DNA from: Acidobacteriaceae bacterium
Lineage (GTDB): Bacteria > Acidobacteriota > Terriglobia > Terriglobales > Acidobacteriaceae
NCBI GenBank assembly: GCA_003132825.1
Contig: PKYX01000406.1
Location: forward strand, 355 to 7,512
DNA length: 7,158 bases
Direction: 5' to 3'
Below the pieces are notes generated by a model, which made no database searches, was not told where the DNA came from, and was given only the letters and a program-made list of their open reading frames with translations. The position numbers were made by a program, and so were the translations under genes. Shown one piece after another: positions 1 through 5,609 of this stretch (the first letter of the stretch is position 1; each line of letters starts with the position of its first letter).

Positions 1-2652
1 GTGCTGCCCGGCATGCAGTCTGCCTTCGTTGACATCGGCCTGGAGCGCGATGCCTTCCTCTATGTCTCCGATTTCATGGAGCTAGAGGATGCGGACGAGG
101 TCGATGAACTGCCCGCCAACCAGCCTGCAGGCGAAACCAGATACCAGCCTCGGGTCGAGGCCCAGACCTCAGGCGGAGAGATTGCGGGTGCCAGCGGTCT
201 CCCGGAGCCGCACCCAGAAACACGTTCTGAAACCGCGCCCCCGGCGAGTCAGAGCCGCGAATCCGCGAGCCCGGCGGAGCGCGGAGGCGAAGAGAGTGGC
301 GGATGGCGCGGACGCCGGCGCCGCCGGGGCCGCCGCGGAGAGCGCATGCCGGAATCGAAATTTGAGCGGCCAGCCGGGGAGCCTTCGCGGGAAACGCCGC
401 GCGAACCGCAACGCAGTGCGCGCCCCGAACGCACCGAACGCCCGGAGCGAAACGAACGGCCGGAACGAAACGAACGCCCCGCGCGCAGCGATCGCAGCGA
501 GCGAGACGACTACGGCCCGCCGCCCGGCTATCAGCCGATTTTGCTGCCCGGGGAGTCGATCTCCAAGTATCAGCGTCTAGCGCAGGCCCAGGCCGTCGCC
601 CCGCCAACCCGGCCCGCGCCCTCCCGGTCCAAGAGTGATCAATCGCCCGCGCCCGTGGCCAATGTTTTTCCCGATGACGAGCCGCTGTTTACCGGATTAG
701 CGGTCGAACCACGGCCGGCAGTCGCGGCCGAGCCAACCGGGCGGGACGAGCGGGACCTCGAGAACACTCGCGCCGAGTGGAGTCGTGAGCCGGAACGCCC
801 CGGGCTGAGGAACCCTCCGGCGAGTACCTCTGCCGGGTTTGACGGCCCGGTGGCGGCGGAGGAGATCGAGGAAGATGAAGGCGACTCCGATGCCCGGCCG
901 ACCCTCAGGGCTGAGCATTCGGATCGGCCCCCGGTGGATGCGCTCGGCTCCGCGACTTCCGCCGGAACGTTGGAGGAAGAAGAAATCGAGGAAGAAGAGG
1001 CCGACCTGACGCACTACGTGGAAGACCTCGAGGAAGACGCCGTCTTTGAGGAGATGGAAGAGGAAACTCGCGCCGCCGATGACTATCGCCAGTCGGCCGG
1101 TGAAGTCGCCGCCAGTGCGCCGGGAACCGAATCTTCCGACGCCGCGCTTGATCCATTCACGTCCGAAGCGCCCGTAGCCACCGACGCAGTGCCGGCCGGG
1201 GAAGAAGAGGCCGATGATGCCGCCGAGGATGAAGCTGAGCTCGAGGAAGCGCAGGCGGAAGCGGAAGCTTTGCTCGACGCCGAAGCCCGGGGCAATGGCA
1301 CGGTCGAAGCCCGCGCCGAAGTTCGCGCTCCCGCAGGCGGCGCCGCCTACACCCAGCGTACCCAGCGCCCGGGATTTGACCGCAACAGCCGTCCCGGCCC
1401 GCGCGGACGCCGCGGCGGACGCCGCTTCCGCAGCCGGGAAAACCAGCCCGTTCCACAGATCACGGACCTGCTCAAGGAAGGCCAGGAAATTCTGGTCCAG
1501 ATTGCCAAAGAGCCCATCGGCAAGAAAGGGGCGCGGATTACCAGCCACATCGCGCTGCCCGGCCGCTTCCTGGTCTACATGCCTACCGTCAACCACACCG
1601 GCGTCTCGCGGAAAATCGCTTCCGAAGAGGAGCGTCAGCGGCTGAAGCGCATCATCGTCAGCGAGCGCGAAAACGGCCACGGCGGATTCATCGTTCGCAC
1701 CGCAGCCCAGGGCGCATCCGAAGACGAGCTGCGCGCCGATATCCGCTTCCTGAAGGGGCTCTGGACCGAGATCAAGACCCGTGCCGATAACGATAAGGCA
1801 CCGCTTTTGATCTATCACGACCTCAACGTGGTCGAGCGCGTGCTCCGCGACCAGGTGACTTCCGATTTTTCCGCCATCTGGGTCGACACCGAGCAGGAGT
1901 ACGAGCGCATCCTGCGTTTCGCCAACCGCTTCCAGCCCGCGTTGGTCAAACGCGTCAAACTCTATTCCAAGGAGACTCCGCTTTTCGAGCAATTCGGCCT
2001 GAACGACGAAATCAACAAAGCGCTGAAGTCGAAAGTCTGGCTCAAGAGCGGCGGCTACATCGTCATCAATCAAACCGAGGCTCTGGTCGCGATCGACGTC
2101 AACACCGGCAAGTACGTCGGCAAGACGGCGCGCCTCGAGGACACCATCGTCAAGACCAACGTCGATGCCATCAAAGAAATCGTTCGCCAAATCCGCCTGC
2201 GCGATCTAGGCGGAATCATCATTATCGATTTCATCGACATGGACGAGCGCCGCAATCGCCAGCGCGTGATGCAGGCCCTCGAAGAGGCTCTGCGCGGCGA
2301 CCGCGCCCCGTCCAAGGTTCTGCAATTTAACGATTTCGGCCTGGTCGCCATCACCCGCAAGCGGGTCAAGCAATCGCTCGAACGCACCATCGGCTCGCCT
2401 TGCCCGTATTGCGAATCCACCGGGTATGTGAAATCGGTGACCACGGTATGCAACGACATCTACATCGAGATGCGCAAGATGGCCAAGCACCTCGACCATA
2501 CCGACGTGATGTTGCGGGTGAATCCCGAGGTCGCCAAAGCGCTCAAAGCCAACAGCGGCCGTGCCCTGCTCGAGATGGAAGAGTTGACCAAAAAGACCGT
2601 GATCGTAAAGAGCGACCCCGCGCTGCACCAGGAGCAGTTCGACATCAACTAG
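1..2652 (+). CDS. rng: Ribonuclease E/G family endoribonuclease with giant S1-domain insertion (5' end missing)
   Basis: This is a single-strand-specific endoribonuclease of the RNase E/G family, which acts in mRNA decay and rRNA maturation. The frame is open from base 1. The first residues (VLPGMQSAFVDIG) are an internal S1-domain motif of the family, so the GTG at base 1 is not the start and a few dozen N-terminal codons lie outside the window. In the visible 883 residues, S1 strands occupy about 1-30. A low-complexity insert spans about 31-485. S1 then resumes (about 486-530), followed by the RNase H-like and DNase I-like catalytic core. The metal-binding aspartates are visible as D699 (AIDVNTGK) and D743 (IIDFIDMD). 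The zinc-link motif is CPYC, C801 and C804, which in RNase E joins protomers. The protein ends soon after, so there is no long C-terminal degradosome scaffold like that of E. coli RNase E. Family assignment is very secure; the choice between rne and rng is conventional. Confidence 0.95.
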   Translation: MLPGMQSAFVDIGLERDAFLYVSDFMELEDADEVDELPANQPAGETRYQPRVEAQTSGGEIAGASGLPEPHPETRSETAPPASQSRESASPAERGGEESGGWRGRRRRRGRRGERMPESKFERPAGEPSRETPREPQRSARPERTERPERNERPERNERPARSDRSERDDYGPPPGYQPILLPGESISKYQRLAQAQAVAPPTRPAPSRSKSDQSPAPVANVFPDDEPLFTGLAVEPRPAVAAEPTGRDERDLENTRAEWSREPERPGLRNPPASTSAGFDGPVAAEEIEEDEGDSDARPTLRAEHSDRPPVDALGSATSAGTLEEEEIEEEEADLTHYVEDLEEDAVFEEMEEETRAADDYRQSAGEVAASAPGTESSDAALDPFTSEAPVATDAVPAGEEEADDAAEDEAELEEAQAEAEALLDAEARGNGTVEARAEVRAPAGGAAYTQRTQRPGFDRNSRPGPRGRRGGRRFRSRENQPVPQITDLLKEGQEILVQIAKEPIGKKGARITSHIALPGRFLVYMPTVNHTGVSRKIASEEERQRLKRIIVSERENGHGGFIVRTAAQGASEDELRADIRFLKGLWTEIKTRADNDKAPLLIYHDLNVVERVLRDQVTSDFSAIWVDTEQEYERILRFANRFQPALVKRVKLYSKETPLFEQFGLNDEINKALKSKVWLKSGGYIVINQTEALVAIDVNTGKYVGKTARLEDTIVKTNVDAIKEIVRQIRLRDLGGIIIIDFIDMDERRNRQRVMQALEEALRGDRAPSKVLQFNDFGLVAITRKRVKQSLERTIGSPCPYCESTGYVKSVTTVCNDIYIEMRKMAKHLDHTDVMLRVNPEVAKALKANSGRALLEMEELTKKTVIVKSDPALHQEQFDIN
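91..1455 (+). other. Low-complexity, charge-patterned insertion inside the RNase S1 domain
   Basis: Residues about 31-485 of the RNase E/G protein replace what is a short loop in E. coli RNase G. The order is: a mixed Ser/Glu/Pro region; an arginine block at 101-115; four six-residue RPER-type repeats at 141-164; a hydrophobic island at about 177-192 (YQPILLPGESISKYQR); a Pro/Ala/Glu linker; acidic blocks at about 287-297, 325-356 and 400-429; and a second arginine/glycine block at 461-480. The reading frame is intact throughout and the S1 fold resumes cleanly afterwards, so this is not a frameshift. It is probably disordered and may take over the RNA-binding or protein-scaffolding job of the C-terminal tail of enterobacterial RNase E. 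Insertions at this S1 position are known in some alphaproteobacterial RNase E proteins; function here is inferred. Confidence 0.85.
421..492 (+). repeat. Four tandem 18-nt (6-residue) repeats in the RNase insertion
   Basis: The repeats encode RPERTE, RPERNE, RPERNE and RPARSD (residues 141-164). Units two and three are identical in protein and nearly so in DNA. They are in frame, so gain or loss of a unit would not break the gene. They lie between the first arginine block and the hydrophobic island of the insertion. Confidence 0.8.
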
Positions 2653-2675
2653 GCGCTCGCCTTTCGCCAACGACC

Positions 2676-2694
2676 GGGGCAGGGAAGGGTGGGG
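2676..2694 (+). other. Candidate G-quadruplex in the RNase 3' untranslated region
   Basis: Four G-tracts (2676-2679, 2682-2684, 2687-2689, 2691-2694) are separated by loops of only 2, 2 and 1 bases. This satisfies the usual G3+ with 1-7-base loops rule and short loops favour stability. It lies 24 bases after the RNase stop codon on the coding strand, so the G-rich strand is the one present in the transcript. Folding is inferred, not shown. Confidence 0.6.
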
Positions 2695-2774
2695 CAGGCT
2701 GTGCGTCCGGCCCCCCGGCGAGTTCTGGCGTCCCTCTAGGGTGGGGGTTCACCTCGCGCTCGCCAGCCCTCGAT

Positions 2775-2786
2775 CGCCTGCAGGCG
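2775..2786. promoter_or_regulatory. 12-bp perfect palindrome CGCCTGCAGGCG, candidate operator
   Basis: CGCCTGCAGGCG equals its own reverse complement. It ends 22 bp before the -10-like TATACT box, so it overlaps or abuts the place where a -35 element would lie, and no good -35 hexamer is present there. This geometry fits a regulator-binding site for the catabolic operon, but a chance GC-rich palindrome cannot be excluded. Confidence 0.35.
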
Positions 2787-2807
2787 CCTAGCCCTGCCGT
2801 TGTCAGA

Positions 2808-2813
2808 TATACT
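2808..2813 (+). promoter_or_regulatory. Possible -10 box (TATACT) for the catabolic operon
   Basis: TATACT matches the sigma-70 -10 consensus at five of six bases and stands out in GC-rich surroundings, 50 bp before the ATG of the hydrolase gene. No recognisable -35 is found at 16-18 bp spacing, so if real it would be weak or activator-dependent. Confidence 0.35.
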
Positions 2814-2853
2814 CTTCGCTCGAACCGCGGACCCGCAGAACCGATCGTTGTCC

Positions 2854-2858
2854 GAGGA
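2854..2858 (+). promoter_or_regulatory. Ribosome binding site GAGGA of the DUF6282-type hydrolase gene
   Basis: GAGGA ends 5 bases before the ATG at 2864 and decides that start over the ATG at 2800, which lies in a different frame. Confidence 0.6.
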
Positions 2859-2863
2859 CGAGC

Positions 2864-3790
2864 ATGGCTACAGAAAACGACAGCCAAACCTCCCCCATCT
2901 CCGCCCCTGCCTGGGAAGCCATCCGCGGCGCCTACGACCTGCAGGTCCATGTCGCGCCGGATGTGATCGGTCGTCGCATCGACGACATCGACCTAGCCAA
3001 AGAATTTCTGGCCCACGGGCTTCGCGGATTTGTCTTAAAGTCGCACTACATTCCGACCGCCGAGCGCGCGAAAGTCGTATCGAAGGCCGTTCCCGGTATT
3101 GCCGCCTTCGGCGCCATTACACTCAATCACGCGGTCGGAGGGCTGAATCCGGTCGCGGTTGAAATCGCCGGCCGTTCCGGTTGCAAGATCGTCTGGATGC
3201 CCACCGTCGATGCGGAAAATGAAACCGCAGGCTTGCCTGGCGGAGGACACAAGAAGCTGCCGTTCTGGGCCGAAATTCAGCGGGAACTCAGAGCCACGGG
3301 GATCTCCCCGCCGCCCCTGACGGTGTTGGACGCTGCCGGCGGAGTCTCCGAACCCGCGCGCACTTGCCTGGAACTGATCGCCAAGCACGACATGATCCTG
3401 GCCACCGGCCATCTGGGCCGCCATGAGATTTTTCCCTTGGTGAAAACGGCGAAAGAAATGAAAGTCAGAAAGGTTCTGATTACGCATGCCGAGTTTCCCT
3501 CGCAAAATCTCTCCGCGGAGGAGCAGATGGAACTGGCGCGGTGGGGCGCCCTGATCGAGCATTGCTTCACCACCATGCACACCGGGAAAGCGCCCTGGGA
3601 TGTCGTGGTCGACAGCATACGGAAGGTGGGCGCATCCCGATGTATTCTTTCGACCGATCTGGGGCAGCCGATCAATCCGCCGGTCGCCGAAGGCTTTGCC
3701 ATGTTTGCCGAGGTATTGTTGGAGAATCGGTTCTCGACCGAAGAAGTTCGTCAGATGGCGGTCACGAACCCGGCGGCATGGGTGGAATAG
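2864..3790 (+). CDS. DUF6282-type metal-dependent hydrolase (amidohydrolase-like TIM barrel)
   Basis: The 308-residue cytoplasmic protein has the layout of the DUF6282 family, relatives of the amidohydrolase superfamily. Visible motifs are DLQVHVAPD (25-33) at the end of the first strand, FVLKSHY (56-62) with a likely metal-bridging lysine/histidine pair, TLNHAVGG (86-93), ATGHLGRHE (180-188), ITHAEF (206-211) and STDLGQP (263-269) with the usual late aspartate D265. No signal peptide is seen. Amidohydrolases normally carry HxH in the first motif; here the first position is Gln27. The gene is first in a three-gene cluster, 29 bp ahead of galB (or overlapping it if an upstream ATG is used). 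From that context it may hydrolyse an intermediate of the oxalomesaconate pathway, such as 2-pyrone-4,6-dicarboxylate, as the unrelated-in-detail amidohydrolase LigI does. Family is fairly secure; substrate is inference. Confidence 0.82.
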   Translation: MATENDSQTSPISAPAWEAIRGAYDLQVHVAPDVIGRRIDDIDLAKEFLAHGLRGFVLKSHYIPTAERAKVVSKAVPGIAAFGAITLNHAVGGLNPVAVEIAGRSGCKIVWMPTVDAENETAGLPGGGHKKLPFWAEIQRELRATGISPPPLTVLDAAGGVSEPARTCLELIAKHDMILATGHLGRHEIFPLVKTAKEMKVRKVLITHAEFPSQNLSAEEQMELARWGALIEHCFTTMHTGKAPWDVVVDSIRKVGASRCILSTDLGQPINPPVAEGFAMFAEVLLENRFSTEEVRQMAVTNPAAWVE

Positions 3791-3819
3791 GCACCGCACC
3801 CGACTGTTGCCCAAGCACG

Positions 3820-4560
3820 ATGACGAACCCATCGATGACCAACCGCGGCCAGACCATCCTCGTGATCAGCGCCCACGCCGCCGACTTCGTGTGGCGTGCC
3901 GGAGGTGCGATTGCGCTCTATGCCGAACGCGGCTGCCGAGTGCGAATTCTGTGTCTGTCCTACGGCGAGCGCGGTGAATCCGAACGCCTGTGGCAACAGC
4001 CGGGGATGACCCTCGACCGGGTCAAGCAATTACGGCGCGCCGAGTCCGAGAAAGCCGCCGACATTCTCGGCGCGGAGATTCGTTTTTTCGATTCCGGAGA
4101 TTATCCCCTCCAGCCCTCAGAAGAAACCATTCGTGAAATGGTGCTCGAGTTCCGCCGCCACCAGCCGGAACTGGTGCTCACCCACTCCCTCGCCGACCCC
4201 TATAATCCCGACCATCCCGCGGCCTCAGAACTCACCCTGCGGACTCGCATCTACGCTCAGGCGGCGGGCTATCCCGCCGAGGGCAAGAAGCTCGAAGCCC
4301 CGCCGGTGTTCCTGTTTGAACCCCACCAGCCCGAGCAATGTGACTTCCAGCCACAAGTGCTACTCGACATCACTCCGGTATTTGAACGCAAGCGCAAAGC
4401 CATGGAGTCCATGGAGGCGCAGGAACATCTCTGGCAGTACTACACCGATCTGGCCCTCCGCCGCGGCGTGCAAGCCGTGCGCAACTCCGGCCGCAAGGCC
4501 ATCAAGTATGCCGAGGCCTTTCAGCGGCTCTATCCCCAGGTGGCAAGCGAGCTGTCATAA
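3820..4560 (+). CDS. galB: 4-oxalomesaconate hydratase, GalB type (PIG-L/LmbE fold)
   Basis: GalB adds water to 4-oxalomesaconate to give 4-carboxy-4-hydroxy-2-oxoadipate (CHA) in the 4,5-cleavage route of gallate/protocatechuate. It has the zinc-binding PIG-L/LmbE fold but is not a deacetylase. The sequence shows the GalB-type signature SAHAADFVWRAGG at 17-29, with H19 and D22 kept as putative zinc ligands, while the aspartate that is the catalytic base of true deacetylases (AHPDDE pattern) is Ala21. Other landmarks are CLSYGERGES (about 46-55), THSLADPYNPDHP (121-133, H132 probable zinc ligand), FEPHQPEQC and the EHLWQYY region. Length is 246 residues, as expected. No Shine-Dalgarno sequence precedes ATG 3820; ATG 3835 and ATG 3778 (overlapping the previous gene) are alternatives, so translational coupling is likely. 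The downstream aldolase gene supports the function strongly. Confidence 0.88.
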   Translation: MTNPSMTNRGQTILVISAHAADFVWRAGGAIALYAERGCRVRILCLSYGERGESERLWQQPGMTLDRVKQLRRAESEKAADILGAEIRFFDSGDYPLQPSEETIREMVLEFRRHQPELVLTHSLADPYNPDHPAASELTLRTRIYAQAAGYPAEGKKLEAPPVFLFEPHQPEQCDFQPQVLLDITPVFERKRKAMESMEAQEHLWQYYTDLALRRGVQAVRNSGRKAIKYAEAFQRLYPQVASELS

Positions 4561-4656
4561 AATCGGATCGTAAGAAATCAAAGATGCAACACAGAAACAG
4601 AAGAGTAAACAGAGACGGAACAGAAGCAGAAGCAGCAGAAGAAGAAGAAGACGAAG
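4561..4656 (+). repeat. T-poor purine-rich leader with CAG/AAG triplet tract before the aldolase gene
   Basis: Between 4586 and 4657 there is a single T (4606), and 4607-4657 has none, very unlike the flanking genes. Positions 4621-4656 are twelve consecutive triplets, eleven of them CAG or AAG and one ACG, running directly into the ATG at 4657 and in frame with it. An in-frame TAA at 4606-4608 and the lack of a start codon after it mean the tract is untranslated. Its purine-rich end is the only ribosome-binding-like sequence for the gene. Confidence 0.75.
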
Positions 4657-5355
4657 ATGAGAGACAAAATCGTACGCCACATCGAACGACCGGCCGCAGA
4701 CTTGGTGCGCTTGCTCGGCCAACTGGGAGTCGCCACCGTGCACGAAGCCCAGGGACGTACCGGCCTGATGCGTCCCTACATGCGTGCTATCTACCCGGCG
4801 GCCCGGCTGGCGGCGCCCGCCATCACGGTTTCTTCCCATCCCGGCGACAATCTGATGATCCACGCCGCCCTCGAGGTCTGCCGTCCTGGCGACGTCCTGG
4901 TGGTCGCGCCGGTCGCCGAGTCTACCGACGGGATGTTCGGCGAGCTGCTGGCCACCTCCTGCCGCGCGCACGGAGTGGTGGGCCTGGTGATTGACGCGGG
5001 CGTCCGCGATTGCGCGGATCTGACCGCCATGGCTTTTCCGGTGTGGTCGAAAGCCATCTCGGCGCAGGGCACGGTCAAAGCCACCGCCGGTTCGGTGAAT
5101 ATTGACGTGGTCTGCGCCGGAGCCTTGGTTCACCCCGGGGACGTCATCGTAGCCGATCAAGACGGTGTCGTCGTGGTTGCCCGCAGCGACGTGCGGGAAG
5201 TCGCCAGACTGGGTGATGAGCGCCGGGCGAAGGAGGAGAGGGCGCGCCAGAGGCTGGGGGAGGGCGAATTGGGACTGGATCTGTACTCGCTGCGCGCCAA
5301 ACTCCGAGAACTAGGCGTGCAGTATATTGATTCGGAAGGGGCTAAGACCGAGTGA
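4657..5355 (+). CDS. galC: 4-carboxy-4-hydroxy-2-oxoadipate aldolase / oxaloacetate decarboxylase (RraA-like fold)
   Basis: This class II, divalent-metal-dependent aldolase (called GalC, LigK or ProA) cleaves CHA to pyruvate and oxaloacetate and usually also decarboxylates oxaloacetate. The 232-residue protein has the RraA-like fold. The G92-A99 loop (GMFGELLA) matches the pyruvate-binding loop, and VIDAGVRD (111-118) supplies R117, the substrate-carboxylate arginine, and D118, the metal ligand. The C-terminal tail GELGLDLYSLRAKLRELGVQY is typical of CHA aldolases and separates them from the RNase E inhibitor RraA and other RraA-like proteins, which end earlier. The residue 21 before R117 is Glu96, where the published motif is D-X20-R-D. 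It follows galB by 96 bp and performs the next pathway step. The start at ATG 4657 is fixed by the in-frame TAA at 4606 with no other start between. Confidence 0.9.
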   Translation: MRDKIVRHIERPAADLVRLLGQLGVATVHEAQGRTGLMRPYMRAIYPAARLAAPAITVSSHPGDNLMIHAALEVCRPGDVLVVAPVAESTDGMFGELLATSCRAHGVVGLVIDAGVRDCADLTAMAFPVWSKAISAQGTVKATAGSVNIDVVCAGALVHPGDVIVADQDGVVVVARSDVREVARLGDERRAKEERARQRLGEGELGLDLYSLRAKLRELGVQYIDSEGAKTE

Positions 5356-5511
5356 GGCTGATTTACTGAGCACAAAAGAGAAAAAACTTGCACACCGGGG
5401 GCACTCTGAAGGCCGTCCCTTAGTGTTTATGCGGGTTCCCGGTTACCAAAGTTCAGCACGGCGCCGGGAAATCGCGGTTAACAGTTTTTGTTTGCATATG
5501 GTTAGAATGTG

Positions 5512-5527
5512 GCCCTTAAGTAAGGGC
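5512..5527. promoter_or_regulatory. Inverted repeat GCCCTTA-AG-TAAGGGC, candidate activator binding site
   Basis: Two perfect 7-bp arms are separated by 2 bp. The centre lies about 117 bp before the start site predicted from the sigma-54 promoter, within the usual range for sites bound by sigma-54 enhancer-binding proteins. The AAGTAAG part also pairs with CTTACTT at 5532-5538, so two alternative stems share these bases. Confidence 0.45.
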
Positions 5528-5540
5528 GCAGCTTACTTTT
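5518..5540 (+). terminator. Weak stem-loop AAGTAAG/CTTACTT followed by T residues
   Basis: Arms at 5518-5524 and 5532-5538 (7 bp, only 2 G-C pairs) enclose a 7-base loop, and the stem ends in a run of four T. It could weakly end transcription from galC, but the AT-rich stem makes this doubtful; it may just be part of the operator repeat. Confidence 0.2.
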
Positions 5541-5609
5541 CAGTTGCGCTCTGAGCTCTAAGCCCAGTATTATCGAGCAGTTGCAGGACTTCAGGCAGGG
5601 CGCCAGCCG

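Larger units (their letters stand above)
2653..2863 (+). other. Intergenic region between the RNase gene and the hydrolase operon
   Basis: This 211-bp stretch has no convincing gene on either strand. It holds the G-tract cluster at 2676-2694, a GC-rich segment with only short imperfect inverted repeats (for example CCCT/AGGG around 2731-2741), the palindrome at 2775-2786, a -10-like box at 2808-2813 and the ribosome binding site at 2854-2858. No classical stem plus T-run terminator for the RNase gene could be found. Confidence 0.7.

Noticed and set aside
1..3. GTG at base 1 as the start codon of the RNase gene
   Set aside because: The first residues match an internal S1 motif (VLPGMQSAFVDIG); the family has further N-terminal residues, so the gene is cut by the window edge.
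421..492. CRISPR-like direct repeats
   Set aside because: The 18-nt units are contiguous with no spacers and encode an in-frame hexapeptide repeat.
74..607. Open frames on both strands (74-607 -, 89-580 +) over the RNase insertion
   Set aside because: They are Arg/Ala/Pro-rich shadows of the GC-rich low-complexity insertion, with no domain signal.
697..2190. 497-codon open frame on the - strand inside the RNase gene
   Set aside because: It is antisense to a secure gene including its catalytic core, has no recognisable domain, and long antisense frames are common in GC-rich codon-biased DNA.
2645..2950. 101-codon - strand frame across the RNase/hydrolase gap
   Set aside because: It overlaps the start of a secure gene, is low-complexity and lacks any family resemblance.
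4584..4994. 136-codon + strand frame overlapping the start of the aldolase gene
   Set aside because: It begins in the AG-rich leader, giving a Glu-rich artefact, and then runs out of frame through the aldolase coding sequence.
5478..5508. Sigma-70-like promoter TTAACA (5478-5483) with TAGAAT (5503-5508)
   Set aside because: The 19-bp spacer is too long and the -35 is weak; a second promoter here is possible but not supportable.
5327..5554. 75-codon frame in the intergenic region after the aldolase gene
   Set aside because: It starts inside the aldolase gene, has no ribosome binding site, and its sequence has no recognisable features.
5571..5583. IHF-like site TATCGAGCAGTTG between the inverted repeat and the sigma-54 promoter
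   Set aside because: It matches the WATCARNNNNTTR consensus with one mismatch and is well placed, but such a degenerate motif arises often by chance and IHF use in this organism is unknown.
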